Source: Neobacillus rhizosphaerae (lineage in GTDB: Bacteria > Bacillota > Bacilli > Bacillales > Cytobacillaceae). From it: DNA of 64,000 bases. This document shows positions 43,591-53,017 of the stretch, piece after piece. The position numbers were made by a program, and so were the translations under genes. The stretch's first letter is position 1. Every line of letters starts with the position of its first letter. The stretch spans positions 1 through 64,000 of the forward strand of contig NZ_CALBWS010000029.1 of assembly GCF_937468385.1 (NCBI RefSeq). The letters are read 5' to 3'. A model generated the notes under the pieces. That model was given only the letters and a program-made list of their open reading frames with translations, did no database searches and had not been told where the DNA came from.

Positions 43591-43775
43591 AAAAAACTAT
43601 CATGAGCCTCAACTCCCAACCCTACCATAGAAATAAATGTAGAGAACAAGCCGTAGTCACCTAATAAAGGCGGTGAGAGCAGAGCTATACTTCACATCTT
43701 TCGTCTAGTGAAATGGGTATTTCACTTTAACTGGTTAAAGTGATTCATTTTTGCGGCTCTCCGCCCCTTTTCCAC
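43591..43775 (-). repeat. 185-bp dispersed repeat, copy A (inverted relative to 61059-61243)
   Basis: Reverse complement of 61059-61243 with only about five differences over 185 bases. Bounded by AAAAAACTATCATGAGCC and CGGCTCTCCGCCCCTTTTCC. It contains AGTGAA/TTCACT and GGCG/CGCC inverted pairs and no frame. The high identity means recent duplication or mobility. The surrounding 43544-43896 holds no gene. Confidence 0.9.
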
Positions 43776-43896
43776 AAAAAAGTAGGTTCTTATTTATTAT
43801 GTACTCTCCTTCATTTGCTCAGGGTGAGTCTGGATAGACAAGAAGACTAATGGAATTGCCTCAAATGTGTCTATATAGAAGCCCATTACGTTGTAT

Positions 43897-46833
43897 TTAA
43901 GTTTGGTCACTATTTAACTGCTTGAAGTACTGATACTTATCTTCTTTAACTAGTTTATATGGGGGGAGGCTTGAGCTATTATTTAATAATTCATTAAAAG
44001 TATCAAGCAGACTAGCCAATGAAGTCTGTTCGTCTTCACCCATGATAAACATAATGCCGTATTCTATAAGACCCTCGTTAATTTCTTCTTTCCAAACAAT
44101 ACTTCCGTTCAATTGAAGGGGCTTACCAAGGATTTCCGTTTTAAACTCAAACTGGACATCCCCTCTAACAGGTAATCTTAGGTTTGAAACATAGCGAAGA
44201 CCGCCAATGCTCATATCTTCAATTAATACATTTGATTTTCCTAATTGCATACTACGACCTGCAATGGATATAAGCCGCATATCAGCCGCAAGTGGATAGG
44301 GGAAATGAAGCCGGTCATGTTTTCGTTTGTTTTGTTTTGCTTTTAATTTAGGGTCCATTGGTGGCAATGTCTTTTTTTGTAAAATCGGTTCAAACTCATC
44401 AGTTGGGACTGGGTGGCTAAATAAATAGCCCTGAATTTCATCGCATTGCTCTTTTTGCAGAATTTCTAATTGCTGAATCGTTTCCACACCTTCTGCGACC
44501 ACTTTTATTTGTAATCCTTTGGCCATATAAATAATCGATTTTGTGATAAACAAGTCCCGATCGCCCTGGTCCATGTTCCGTATGAATGATTTATCAATTT
44601 TAATCACATCAAATGGAAATTTTGTTAAATAGGCAAGGGAAGAATAGCCAGTTCCAAAATCATCTAATGCAATTTTTATTCCCAATTCTTTTAATGAATA
44701 AATGGTATTTTTTACCATTTTTTTATTGTTTAAAAACAAACTTTCCGTTATTTCAAATTCTAAATCATCAGGATGAATGCCTGCTTCTCGAATTACTTTT
44801 GCGACTGCACTAGGCCAATCTGGTTTCGTAAAATGAACAGCAGAGATGTTAATGGAAATTGGGACAGTTTGGTGTTGCTCTATTTTCCATTTTTTTATTT
44901 GATTACATACTTCTTTTAAGACCCAATCATCTATCTCTGTAATTAAACCAATTTCTTCAGCTATCGTGAGAAATTCGTGGGGGGAAATAATCCCCCATTC
45001 TGGATGATTCCATCGGATCAGAGCTTCTGCACTAATGATTTGATTGGAATGCGCATCGACTCGAGGTTGATAAAAAAGAGTCATTTCATTATTTTTTATG
45101 GCTTTTTTTAAATCTCGGCCAATGCTAAAGGCTTTATATGACTGAATACTACTAGAGTGAGAGATTATTTTATAATTGTTTTTACCACTTTTTTGAGAAT
45201 TGTATAACGCAAGTTCAGCATTTCGTAATAATTCGATACTACTTACTCCATTATAAGGGTATGTACTAATCCCAACACTTGCCGTCACATACAATTGAAA
45301 GTCTTTAATATAGAAAGGCTCTTTTAAACTTTCAATCATTTGATCAGCCTTTTCTTTCAGTGACTCAATCGAACCCATCTTTCCTATTAATACGATAAAT
45401 TCATCACCGCCATGGCGGGAAAGCATATCATCGGAAGTTAAGTGTGTAGAAAGACGTTCAGAGATTTGTATTAACAATTCGTCGCCAATTTGGTGTCCGA
45501 GCGTATCGTTAACGTATTTGAAACGGTCCATATCGAAAATCATAATCGCAAATTTTTGATTACTGTTAGCATACTCATCCGTTAGTTGTTGTAGCTTTTC
45601 GTAGAACTTTTGTCGATTTGGCAGTTTCGTTAAGTAATCATAATCAGACAAATACTTAACTTTTTCATTTAATACTTTTTGCTCTGTAATATCTGTACTT
45701 AGGCCATTTAATTGAATGAGTTTTCCGTCAGCATCTAAGGTAGGAATCGCATACTCTTGCACCCATCTAATGTCACCATTCTTATGAATAATGCGGTATT
45801 GATGATGTAGGATATTTCCAGCTTCTAATTTTTGCTGACCTTCCAAATAGTGGGGTAAATCTTCCGGGTAAATAATAGAGGTCCAGAGGATTCCATTATT
45901 AAAATCTTCTGTTGAATAGCCACTTATCTTTTCACTACCCTTAGAACTGTTTAAGCATTGACCTGATTGGACATTCGTCGACCAAATTCCAACATCAGGA
46001 TTGCTATAAAGCTGATTTAACTGTTTTTCTTTTTCTGATACATGATCAGAAATTTTGCTGCTTGTGATATCTTGAATAAATCCAATCAAACCATCAAGAT
46101 TTCCCTTTTTATCAAGAAGAATTTCTCCATGTTCATAAAGATAACGAACGGTTTTATCTCTTCTAAGTAATCTATACTCTATTTGATACCCAGTCCTATC
46201 ACTTAAAGCCTTTTCAATTGTATTTTTTACTCGATTGCGATCGTCAGAATGTACATACTGTAAAAGTTGATTAAGTGTGAGGAAATCCTTTTTTCTCCCA
46301 TTTATTCCGAAAATAACCGGAAATTGTTTAGAAAAATAATGGCGATCGTTGATGGCGTCGTAGTGGAAATTGCAAATATTTTCAAGCGCATTAAAGGTAT
46401 CCTTGTGCTTTTTGAATCGAAGCAGTTCTTCTTCCTGCGCTTTATATTCAGTGATATTTTTTACGATTACATAGATATCCATGCCAGCATTCGTTTTTAT
46501 AGGAATAAGTGTGACGTTGATATCGATGGTCTTTCCGTTTTTACAGCGCCCCAAGGCATTAAATTTTTGCCTCATGCCTAAGAGTGCTTTTTCAAAAAAT
46601 TGTTTTTCTACAATTGTTTCATATTTAATGAAGACATCTAAAAATGGTTTTGTGAAATCCTGCTCAATATACCCATATTGTTTGGCAAATGCGTGGTTAT
46701 AAGAAATGAGGTTCCCGTCCATGTCTAATTTGATAATAGCATTCAAGTGATCATAAATTTCAGGATGAATAGCTCCCTTACTAGCTATGGGGTGAATTAA
46801 CTGTTCTATTGTCGTTTTAAAAAGCCTTTTCAT
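43897..46833 (-). CDS. PAS-PAS-PAS-GGDEF-EAL-PilZ cyclic-di-GMP protein
   Basis: 978 residues from ATG 46833 (GAGGGG 10 bases upstream). Three PAS domains (about 27-131, 142-258, 270-385), GGDEF (about 395-555, motif RHGGDEF intact), EAL (about 570-815, with AEALIRW, EITES, DDFGTGYSS, KIDKSF and EGVET all intact) and a C-terminal PilZ domain with RxxxR (RKHDR) and DMSIGG. It can make, break and bind c-di-GMP. The GGDEF inhibitory site RxxD has lost its Arg (TSDD), so product inhibition is probably weak. No membrane segment, so it is cytosolic. Single gene. Confidence 0.93.
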   Translation of the reverse strand: MKRLFKTTIEQLIHPIASKGAIHPEIYDHLNAIIKLDMDGNLISYNHAFAKQYGYIEQDFTKPFLDVFIKYETIVEKQFFEKALLGMRQKFNALGRCKNGKTIDINVTLIPIKTNAGMDIYVIVKNITEYKAQEEELLRFKKHKDTFNALENICNFHYDAINDRHYFSKQFPVIFGINGRKKDFLTLNQLLQYVHSDDRNRVKNTIEKALSDRTGYQIEYRLLRRDKTVRYLYEHGEILLDKKGNLDGLIGFIQDITSSKISDHVSEKEKQLNQLYSNPDVGIWSTNVQSGQCLNSSKGSEKISGYSTEDFNNGILWTSIIYPEDLPHYLEGQQKLEAGNILHHQYRIIHKNGDIRWVQEYAIPTLDADGKLIQLNGLSTDITEQKVLNEKVKYLSDYDYLTKLPNRQKFYEKLQQLTDEYANSNQKFAIMIFDMDRFKYVNDTLGHQIGDELLIQISERLSTHLTSDDMLSRHGGDEFIVLIGKMGSIESLKEKADQMIESLKEPFYIKDFQLYVTASVGISTYPYNGVSSIELLRNAELALYNSQKSGKNNYKIISHSSSIQSYKAFSIGRDLKKAIKNNEMTLFYQPRVDAHSNQIISAEALIRWNHPEWGIISPHEFLTIAEEIGLITEIDDWVLKEVCNQIKKWKIEQHQTVPISINISAVHFTKPDWPSAVAKVIREAGIHPDDLEFEITESLFLNNKKMVKNTIYSLKELGIKIALDDFGTGYSSLAYLTKFPFDVIKIDKSFIRNMDQGDRDLFITKSIIYMAKGLQIKVVAEGVETIQQLEILQKEQCDEIQGYLFSHPVPTDEFEPILQKKTLPPMDPKLKAKQNKRKHDRLHFPYPLAADMRLISIAGRSMQLGKSNVLIEDMSIGGLRYVSNLRLPVRGDVQFEFKTEILGKPLQLNGSIVWKEEINEGLIEYGIMFIMGEDEQTSLASLLDTFNELLNNSSSLPPYKLVKEDKYQYFKQLNSDQT

Positions 46834-47220
46834 TCTGTAACTACCCCTCACTTGATGTATATAATGAAACAAAAATTCGATATAATATCCATTTTTACAT
46901 ATATGAAACAGTATTCTCATATTTTAGGTTACCATGGCTTTCGGTACCTGTCACTACATGAATTTTGTGAACAAAATCTGGTGCTAGGCGCCATCCTAGT
47001 AATTTCAATCTATCATGGTGGTTGATGTAAAAATTGTACTAGTGGTAAGTAACAATAAACGGTAGGATGAGATTCGCTGATAAAACCTTGATTTTCGCTG
47101 ATAAATCATAAAATTCGCTGATAAAAGTCACCTATTCGCTGATAAACTATTAAAAATCGCTGATAAGTTGAATATAACCTATGAAGTATTTTAAGATTTA
47201 AAGAGGAAGGATGTGATTCA
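46834..47220 (+). repeat. Intergenic region with TCGCTGATAAA array (47073-47167)
   Basis: Five copies of TCGCTGATAA(A/G), with the CGC at 47075, 47096, 47116, 47137 and 47158, i.e. 21, 20, 21 and 21 bp apart. Spacers are A/T-rich and unique. A partial opposite-strand array of the same motif occurs at 51314-51366. It lies just upstream of chrA, between divergent genes. Otherwise no gene. Confidence 0.88.
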
Positions 47221-48411
47221 ATGACTGATTCTACCAAAAGTCAATTCAAAAGATTAACTGAAATATTTTGGATTTCAACCAAGCTCGGATTAACTTCGTT
47301 TGGAGGTCCTATTGCTCATTTGGGATATTTTCACAATGAATATGTGCGCAAAAGAAAATGGTTAGATGAACGTAGCTATGCTGACCTTGTTGCCCTATGT
47401 CAGTTCCTTCCTGGACCAGCTAGTAGTCAGGTTGGCATTGGTATTGGTGTCATGCGTGCTGGTGTATTAGGTGGAATTGTGGCATTCCTAGGCTTTACAC
47501 TTCCATCCGTTATAGCGCTCATGTTATTTGCTTTTATCCTAAAAGGTATGAACGTGAACAGCACGGGCTGGATTCATGGATTAAAGATCGTAGCTGTCGT
47601 TGTAGTCGCTCAAGCCATTATCGGCATGGCTCAAAAGTTAACTCCAGATCTAAAGAGGAAATCGATTGCGCTGTTCGCTCTTGTAGGAACATTAATCTGG
47701 CATAACACGTATACACAAGTGGCTATTATTCTTGCTTCTGCCATCGTTGGGTATATATTTTTTAAGCAAAATGAAATAGAAAAGGACGTAACGATAACGG
47801 TTCCTTTATCCCGTCGATTTGCTTTTATTTGCTTAATAATTTTCTTTAGTTTACTCATTGTTCTTCCAATTCTTAGAGAAATAACGTCATATAAATGGAT
47901 TGCCCTCTTTGATAGCTTCTATCGTTCAGGTTCGCTTGTTTTTGGGGGAGGGCATGTTGTACTTCCCTTACTTGAACGTGAATTTGTTCCGACAGGCTGG
48001 ATTAGTAAAGAAAATTTCTTAACCGGTTATGGTGCAGCCCAGGCAGTTCCTGGACCACTATTCACTTTTGCGGCTTATTTAGGGACCGTTATTAATGGGT
48101 GGAAGGGCGGACTTTTAGCGACACTTGCTATTTTTCTGCCAGCTTTTCTTTTGATCATGGGGGCCTTACCATTTTGGGATACTCTCCGAAGAAATCCAAA
48201 AGTCAATGGAGCCCTATTAGGTGTAAACGCAGCTGTTGTAGGGATATTACTAGCTGCTTTCTATTCACCTATTTGGATAAGCTCGATATTGTCACCCATT
48301 GACTTTGCTTTTGGTTCCATACTGTTTAGTTTACTGGTTTATTGGAAGCTTCCTCCATGGATTGTCGTGCTTTCAGGAGCGCTTGGAGGTTTTCTTATAT
48401 CTCTTCTTTAG
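47221..48411 (+). CDS. chrA: Chromate transporter, long-chain ChrA
   Basis: 396 residues: two homologous CHR domains, each with its own signature. The first has FGGPIAHLGYFHNEYV and CQFLPGPASSQVGIGIG; the second FGGGHVVLPLLEREFV and AAQAVPGPLFTFAAYLG. About ten membrane helices. ChrA proteins export chromate (and may take sulfate). GAGGAAGG lies about 10 bases before ATG 47221. No chrB-type regulator is next to it. Confidence 0.93.
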   Translation: MTDSTKSQFKRLTEIFWISTKLGLTSFGGPIAHLGYFHNEYVRKRKWLDERSYADLVALCQFLPGPASSQVGIGIGVMRAGVLGGIVAFLGFTLPSVIALMLFAFILKGMNVNSTGWIHGLKIVAVVVVAQAIIGMAQKLTPDLKRKSIALFALVGTLIWHNTYTQVAIILASAIVGYIFFKQNEIEKDVTITVPLSRRFAFICLIIFFSLLIVLPILREITSYKWIALFDSFYRSGSLVFGGGHVVLPLLEREFVPTGWISKENFLTGYGAAQAVPGPLFTFAAYLGTVINGWKGGLLATLAIFLPAFLLIMGALPFWDTLRRNPKVNGALLGVNAAVVGILLAAFYSPIWISSILSPIDFAFGSILFSLLVYWKLPPWIVVLSGALGGFLISLL

Positions 48412-48896
48412 TGAATAGGGTCAAACCGCCATGAGGAACCGTTATGTGTGACTGGATAATTTGAGCGCAGACCCCCACTCAGCTCATATCGATATACTTT
48501 GAGGGAGGTCTGTATAGAAGAAATGTAGATTCGCAGCTGTATGAGTGTAAGATTTAATGCCTTCTTCAACAAGGTTTGCATGAAATTTAGTTTCGAAACC
48601 TTGAATTAACAGGGTTTTAGGACAGATTTTATCAAAGGTATGATTTTTGTTGGAATATGGGGATATACGTTGAGTCATGTAGGTTCATTAGAATGGAATC
48701 ATTTTCTGGGGAATATTGTTCTTTTTTCTGTAAAATCGTATCGGTTGTTCGACAACAAAATCTTTTCTTGCGAGATGAACCAAGGCTCTCAATCACAGGG
48801 TTTACATCGTATTTAATCCCAAATAAATCATCAAGAGAAGCCGATGATTCGGCTGCTTTTATGATGATAATGCTTTTTTGAAAAATAGGTAATAAT
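48412..48896. other. Gene-free, possibly decayed region
   Basis: A plus-strand frame from about 48640 (GIWGYTLSHVGSLEWNHFLG) has membrane-protein-like character but no start signals and soon degenerates; it may be a gene remnant. An inverted GGTTTGC..GAAACC-like pair is near 48570-48600. Nothing else is recognisable. Confidence 0.4.
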
Positions 48897-49322
48897 TTAT
48901 TTACTGAGTTTATTACGCTCTAATTGCTTTTGAATTCCAGACCGATCTATTTGAATCCAATATTCTTTAATTTTTTCTTCTTCTATTCTATATACTGCAC
49001 TGGCGATTTCAATAACTGGGAGTCCTGTGGGTGAATACCCATCAACTTCTCCTACATGTGTGCCTACTTGCTTCCAACGTACATATACCTTATTTCCTTG
49101 AGCTAGCATTTCTTGAATGTCTACAGAAAAGGTACCGTAGGCTTCGATCATCTCTCTGACATGATCAGCATAATCATGCGGCGTTCTTATAACGGTTACG
49201 TCTTCCTCGGAAATCATTTGGTGAGCTAATACTTGGTCTGCCATTAAGTTTATTGCGTAATCAGGATTATGACCTGAGCGTACTTCTTCAAAAAATGTTC
49301 TAACAATTTGTTCTGGTGTCAT
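48897..49322 (-). CDS. SnoaL-like / NTF2-fold protein
   Basis: 141 residues, soluble. MTPEQIVRTFFEEVRSG, YADHVREMIEAYGTFSVDIQEM, GNKVYVRWKQVGTHVGE and a final KIKEYWIQID are typical of the SnoaL/ester-cyclase branch of the NTF2-like superfamily. Members are cyclases, isomerases or binding proteins; no partner gene helps here. GGAGG lies before the ATG. Single-gene unit. Confidence 0.8.
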   Translation of the reverse strand: MTPEQIVRTFFEEVRSGHNPDYAINLMADQVLAHQMISEEDVTVIRTPHDYADHVREMIEAYGTFSVDIQEMLAQGNKVYVRWKQVGTHVGEVDGYSPTGLPVIEIASAVYRIEEEKIKEYWIQIDRSGIQKQLERNKLSK

Positions 49323-49762
49323 GTGAAATCCTCCATATTAGTATCAATCATTATTCTACCAGATGCTGTTCGAATTTAGCCTTCTATTTTGAAATTCAAC
49401 CCCATCAATTGCCGAAATAAACTAACTGTTTTAGAGATTCGTAGAATAATGAGAGGGTAGGGTTAAAACCTAATTATGAGTTAAATAGTATAGTTAAAGA
49501 AGATCTCATTAAAGATTAAAAAAAGATTACAAATTGGTTACATAGAGCTTTTAAATAAGGTGAGAAAATCAGGCTTAAACAGCTTATAGGTTAGCATTCG
49601 GTGGTACTTCTATTGTTTGTAATGTTAAGAGTATATACTTCCATTTATGTTATTTAATTTATAAATTACTGATAAATAACCAGATTTGGTGGATGTTTTT
49701 CGTATTAAGTTTCTTTATTATATTTATAGATTACATAAATGACATTTAAGGAAGTGCAACAA
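49323..49762. other. Gene-free upstream region of the cell-wall hydrolase
   Basis: AT-rich; no gene or strong hairpin seen. It should contain the promoter of the LysM-NlpC/P60 gene but no confident -35/-10 pair was identified. Confidence 0.4.
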
Positions 49763-50992
49763 TTGAAAAAGAATCTAGTAACAGCAGCTGCAACTGCTGG
49801 GCTTATATTTACTGCTTTTGGAGCCTCTGCAAGTGCACAAGAACCTACATATACAGTTCGTCCAGGAGATAGCCTTTGGAAAATCTCTAATGTAAACCAT
49901 GTTTCTATTAATCAATTAAAGGATTGGAATCATCTTTCAAGTGATACAATCTATGTAAATCAAAAGCTATCACTTACCTACACAGTTAAATCAGGTGATA
50001 GTCTTTGGGTAATTGCAAAATCGTATGGTACAACTGTAAGTGACCTTAAGAACTTAAATGGATTAACATCAGATTTCATTCGGATCGGTCAGCAATTGAA
50101 AATATCAGGTTTGAATTCAAGTACTCCGGCTTTGACATCTACTACAACTTCTAACAATACGTCATATATTGTCCAGAAAGGTGACTCCCTTTCTGTGATA
50201 GGGGCTCGATTTAATCAATCGGTTTCCCGGCTTAAATCAATGAACCAATTAACAACTGATACTATCTATGCAGGACAAAAGTTAATTGTGAGAAGTGCGG
50301 GTTCAAATGCAGTTATAACTACCGAAAAACCTATTGCGAAGTCTGATTCAACAGCAATTGAAAAACCAGCGGCATCGTCTGATTCAACAGCAGTTGAAAA
50401 ACCAGCAACACCGTCTGATTCAACAGCAGTTGAAAAACCAGCAACACCGTCCGATTCAACAGCAGTTGAAAAACCAGCAACACCATCTGATTCAACAGCA
50501 GTTGAAAAACCAGCAACACCGTCTGATTCAACAGCAGTTGAAAAACCAGCAACACCATCTGATTCAACAGCAGTTGAAAAACCAGCGTCACCGTCTGATT
50601 CAACAGCAGTTGAAAAATCACCGGCGACTTCTACTTCAACAGTACAGGCAATTATTGATGAGGCTAAGAAATACATTGGTTCACCATATCGCTGGGGGGG
50701 AAATACTCCTGCAGGATTTGATTGTAGTGGTTTTACCAAATATGTATTTGATAAACAAGGCGTTTCATTACCACGAACAGCTGCATCACAATGGGATGCA
50801 ACCACACCTGTAAATTCGCCAAGTGTAGGGGATCTTGTGTTTTTTGAAACATACAAAGTAGGACCATCACATGTTGGAATCTACTTAGGAAACAACAAGT
50901 TCATTAGTGCTGCATCTTCAGGTGTCACCATCTCTGATATGACATCATCGTATTGGAAGACTAGATATCTCGGTGCAAAATCTGCTTTTTAA
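49763..50992 (+). CDS. LysM x3 - NlpC/P60 D,L-endopeptidase (LytE/CwlS-like)
   Basis: 409 residues from TTG 49763, which has AAGGAAGTG 6 bases upstream; ATG 49739 lies before that site. Signal peptide ending near ASA. Three LysM domains (about 29-72, 73-116, 135-178; each with Y-x-V-x-x-GDSL) bind peptidoglycan. A Ser/Pro-rich linker has repeated 12-residue units (KPATPSDSTAVE). The C-terminal NlpC/P60 domain has the nucleophile in FDCSGFTKYVF and His in PSHVGIYLG. It cleaves the peptide stems of the wall, as LytE/LytF/CwlS do in B. subtilis during growth and cell separation. Confidence 0.92.
   Translation: MKKNLVTAAATAGLIFTAFGASASAQEPTYTVRPGDSLWKISNVNHVSINQLKDWNHLSSDTIYVNQKLSLTYTVKSGDSLWVIAKSYGTTVSDLKNLNGLTSDFIRIGQQLKISGLNSSTPALTSTTTSNNTSYIVQKGDSLSVIGARFNQSVSRLKSMNQLTTDTIYAGQKLIVRSAGSNAVITTEKPIAKSDSTAIEKPAASSDSTAVEKPATPSDSTAVEKPATPSDSTAVEKPATPSDSTAVEKPATPSDSTAVEKPATPSDSTAVEKPASPSDSTAVEKSPATSTSTVQAIIDEAKKYIGSPYRWGGNTPAGFDCSGFTKYVFDKQGVSLPRTAASQWDATTPVNSPSVGDLVFFETYKVGPSHVGIYLGNNKFISAASSGVTISDMTSSYWKTRYLGAKSAF
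50340..50622 (+). repeat. 36-bp in-frame tandem repeats in the hydrolase linker
   Basis: Near-identical 36-bp units beginning TCTGATTCAACAGCAGTTGA repeat about eight times inside the LysM-NlpC/P60 gene and encode 12 residues each. Identity between units is almost complete apart from single C/T or G/A changes, so copy number probably varies between strains. Confidence 0.9.
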
Positions 50993-51115
50993 TTAATAGG
51001 TTATGAATAGATTTCGTTGATAACTGAAATCAATATACAGGTAGCATAACAAGAGCAAACCATCTCTTTGAGCCTGACACCTGCCAAGTGAGGCAGGATA
51101 GGTATATAAATGGTT

Positions 51116-51143
51116 AAACCTCCTTTAAGGGGGTTTATTTTTT
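51116..51143 (+). terminator. Intrinsic terminator
   Basis: AAACCTCC (51116-51123) pairs with GGGGGTTT (51129-51136), followed by ATTTTTTT. About 120 bases after the hydrolase gene. Confidence 0.75.
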
Positions 51144-51313
51144 TGTTAAAATTTGGCTGTTTTCGCAAATGCAGTTGCTTTTCTTACTAAAATTCATAAT
51201 TCCTTTGATTAGGATGGGAATTTTTATTCAATTCATGATTTTAAATGCTAATCCCACCAATTTTTCGCTCAAAGGTCTTGCTATATTCAGTTTATCTTGG
51301 AATTAAAATGGTT

Positions 51314-51366
51314 TATCAGCGAGTATGTTCCTTTTATCAGCGACTTTTATGATATATCAGCGACTT
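51314..51366 (-). repeat. TCGCTGATAAA array, three copies
   Basis: Minus-strand copies of TCGCTGAT(A/A)A, with the CAGCG (plus strand) ending at 51321, 51342 and 51362: 21 and 20 bp apart. Same motif and period as the array at 47073-47167, opposite orientation. Lies between two convergent genes. Confidence 0.85.
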
Positions 51367-51407
51367 TTAAGTAGTTCTTATTTTATCTAACCATTACTCA
51401 GCCTTTG

Positions 51408-51698
51408 CTATTGAAATATTATTTCATCAAGTTTTTGGACTGTTCTAATTGTATCAAGATAATTAAACTCATTTTGTTTCCAAATCTCGATAAGTTCAGA
51501 TGTTGGCATGTTAACGAGTTTTACTATTTTCTCTTCAAAGTATTCTTTTATAAGTAAATCTAGCTTAATTGATAGTGAAATATATTCGGAGCTCGCCGAC
51601 CCTTTTTGAATATATAATTCATGTAAATTACTTTTAAGATTAAATATTTCCATTAAGAGTTTTATATTTTCCTTTTCAACATATTCCTTTGCCTTCAT
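51408..51698 (-). CDS. Spo0E-like aspartyl-phosphate phosphatase
   Basis: About 96 residues, longer than the usual 50-85. The central SSEYISLSIKLDLLIKEYF matches the Spo0E family signature (S-x-x-x-D, here SIKLD, with the helix-helix hairpin). Spo0E proteins remove the phosphate from Spo0A~P and delay sporulation. The C-terminal extension (LIEIWKQNEFNYLDTIRTVQ) is not typical. ATG 51698 follows GAGGTG; ATG 51701 is an alternative. Confidence 0.65.
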   Translation of the reverse strand: MKAKEYVEKENIKLLMEIFNLKSNLHELYIQKGSASSEYISLSIKLDLLIKEYFEEKIVKLVNMPTSELIEIWKQNEFNYLDTIRTVQKLDEIIFQ

Positions 51699-51724
51699 CA
51701 TACACCTCTAATTATTAATTTTTT

Positions 51725-51880
51725 AACTATGATTTTGGAAAGCATGATGATAGGAACTTATATGTTCCTATTAAAGAAGGAGCCTTTGAATGTAATTCCA
51801 TAACCGATATTGATAGTAGCACAGTCGCATTTTTATGTGAACGCGGATTTGAAAAGTACAAATATTGCAAAAAACGGTAA
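51725..51880 (+). pseudogene. C-terminal remnant of an unidentified protein
   Basis: A 51-residue frame with protein-like composition (DRNLYVPIKEGAFECNSITD, then STVAFLCERGFEKYKYCKKR) ends at TAA but has no start or ribosome binding site. The rest of 51702-52155 is AT-rich and empty. Confidence 0.35.
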
Positions 51881-52155
51881 ATGATATTGATATATCAATG
51901 GAAAATAAAGCTTCTCTATTTATTTATTGATACTAAGCGATTTCTTAATTGGGGGAGGTTTTTAGCGCATCGGAATAAATTTTAAAGTAATAGCATTTTG
52001 TCTAAAAGTAAAAATATTTATAAATTACTAACAATTGATTACCACTGTTTTAATTAGTGTTTGATTGAAAGGGAAAATGGTCGCGTTTTGTCCTAAAGAT
52101 ATTAAAAAGAAAGGCAGAAGGCTAAAAAGTAAAAGCATTCTGTCTTTCTTAATTT

Positions 52156-52992
52156 TTATAACTTAAAATAACCACGAAGTAAATAAGAGATCCATTTGCA
52201 ATGAGGATGATTTCGAATGTTTTCTAGTAACCCTTTCACAATCGCAGGACTTAAAGTTGGTTCAAGTAACTGCTCTTTTAGCAGGATTAACGATTCTTTT
52301 TCAATCGGTTCTACCATTTCTTTTATTTTTTGTTCCATGATTTCGAGGATCTGTTCCTTCTTTGTTCCTTCTTCATTCATTGGATGGTTAAACATTTGAA
52401 AAAGCTCTTGTGAGATAAAGGGAACGGTTGTATGTCTCGCAAGTAAATTTGTTTTTTCCACAAGCGACTTAGACAGTTTGTTCACATCCAACGGCACATT
52501 AGAGAATAAAAATAACGTAGAATAAGTATTCATAAAGCCTTTTATGCAATAAATTAAATCATATTTTGTTTGTTTGACCTCTTTACCATATAAACGTTCA
52601 ATCATTGATAAGATAACTGTCTCGAATAATCTGTCGTAGTAATGCATTTTTAAAATTAATTCTTTATTAATTGATTGCCCTTGCTCTTTCATGAGAATTT
52701 TGGCGAAATCAGAATGCTTATGAAAAGAATCAAACGTTGCGTAATAAAATTTATATAATAGTTCTTTATCATCATTTGTGTTTCTGACTATATAGTCAAT
52801 CTCAGAGATGAATTGCATCATAAAATGATTAATTAATGCTAAAATCAATTCGTCCTTTGACTTGAAAGATAAGTAAAAAGCACCTTTAGAAATACCACAA
52901 TGCTCTGTTATTTGCTGAACTGAGGTGGCTTCAAAACCTTGTTTTGCAAAAAGTTCTAATGCTTTTTCCATAATTAATTGTTTTTTTATCAT
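52156..52992 (-). CDS. TetR-family regulator of the adjacent RND pump
   Basis: 278 residues. N-terminal TetR HTH (ALELFAKQGFEATSVQQITE, then HCGISKGAFYLSFKSKDELI); the long C-terminal half is like YerO-type regulators. It is divergent from the RND gene at 53293, whose promoter contains a palindrome, as in the B. subtilis YerO/SwrC (YerP) pair. AGGAG lies about 12 bases before the ATG. It probably represses the pump until a lipopeptide or drug binds. Confidence 0.87.
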   Translation of the reverse strand: MIKKQLIMEKALELFAKQGFEATSVQQITEHCGISKGAFYLSFKSKDELILALINHFMMQFISEIDYIVRNTNDDKELLYKFYYATFDSFHKHSDFAKILMKEQGQSINKELILKMHYYDRLFETVILSMIERLYGKEVKQTKYDLIYCIKGFMNTYSTLFLFSNVPLDVNKLSKSLVEKTNLLARHTTVPFISQELFQMFNHPMNEEGTKKEQILEIMEQKIKEMVEPIEKESLILLKEQLLEPTLSPAIVKGLLENIRNHPHCKWISYLLRGYFKL

Positions 52993-53017
52993 ATTACTTG
53001 ATCGCTCCTATGGTCAA

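Noticed and set aside
48484..48881. Small frames between chrA and the SnoaL-like gene
   Set aside because: No start signals; the membrane-like piece near 48640 is at best a remnant.
50266..50856. Minus-strand and other-frame open frames over the hydrolase repeats
   Set aside because: Produced by the 36-bp repeat lacking stops in several frames; the LysM-NlpC/P60 frame is clearly the real one.
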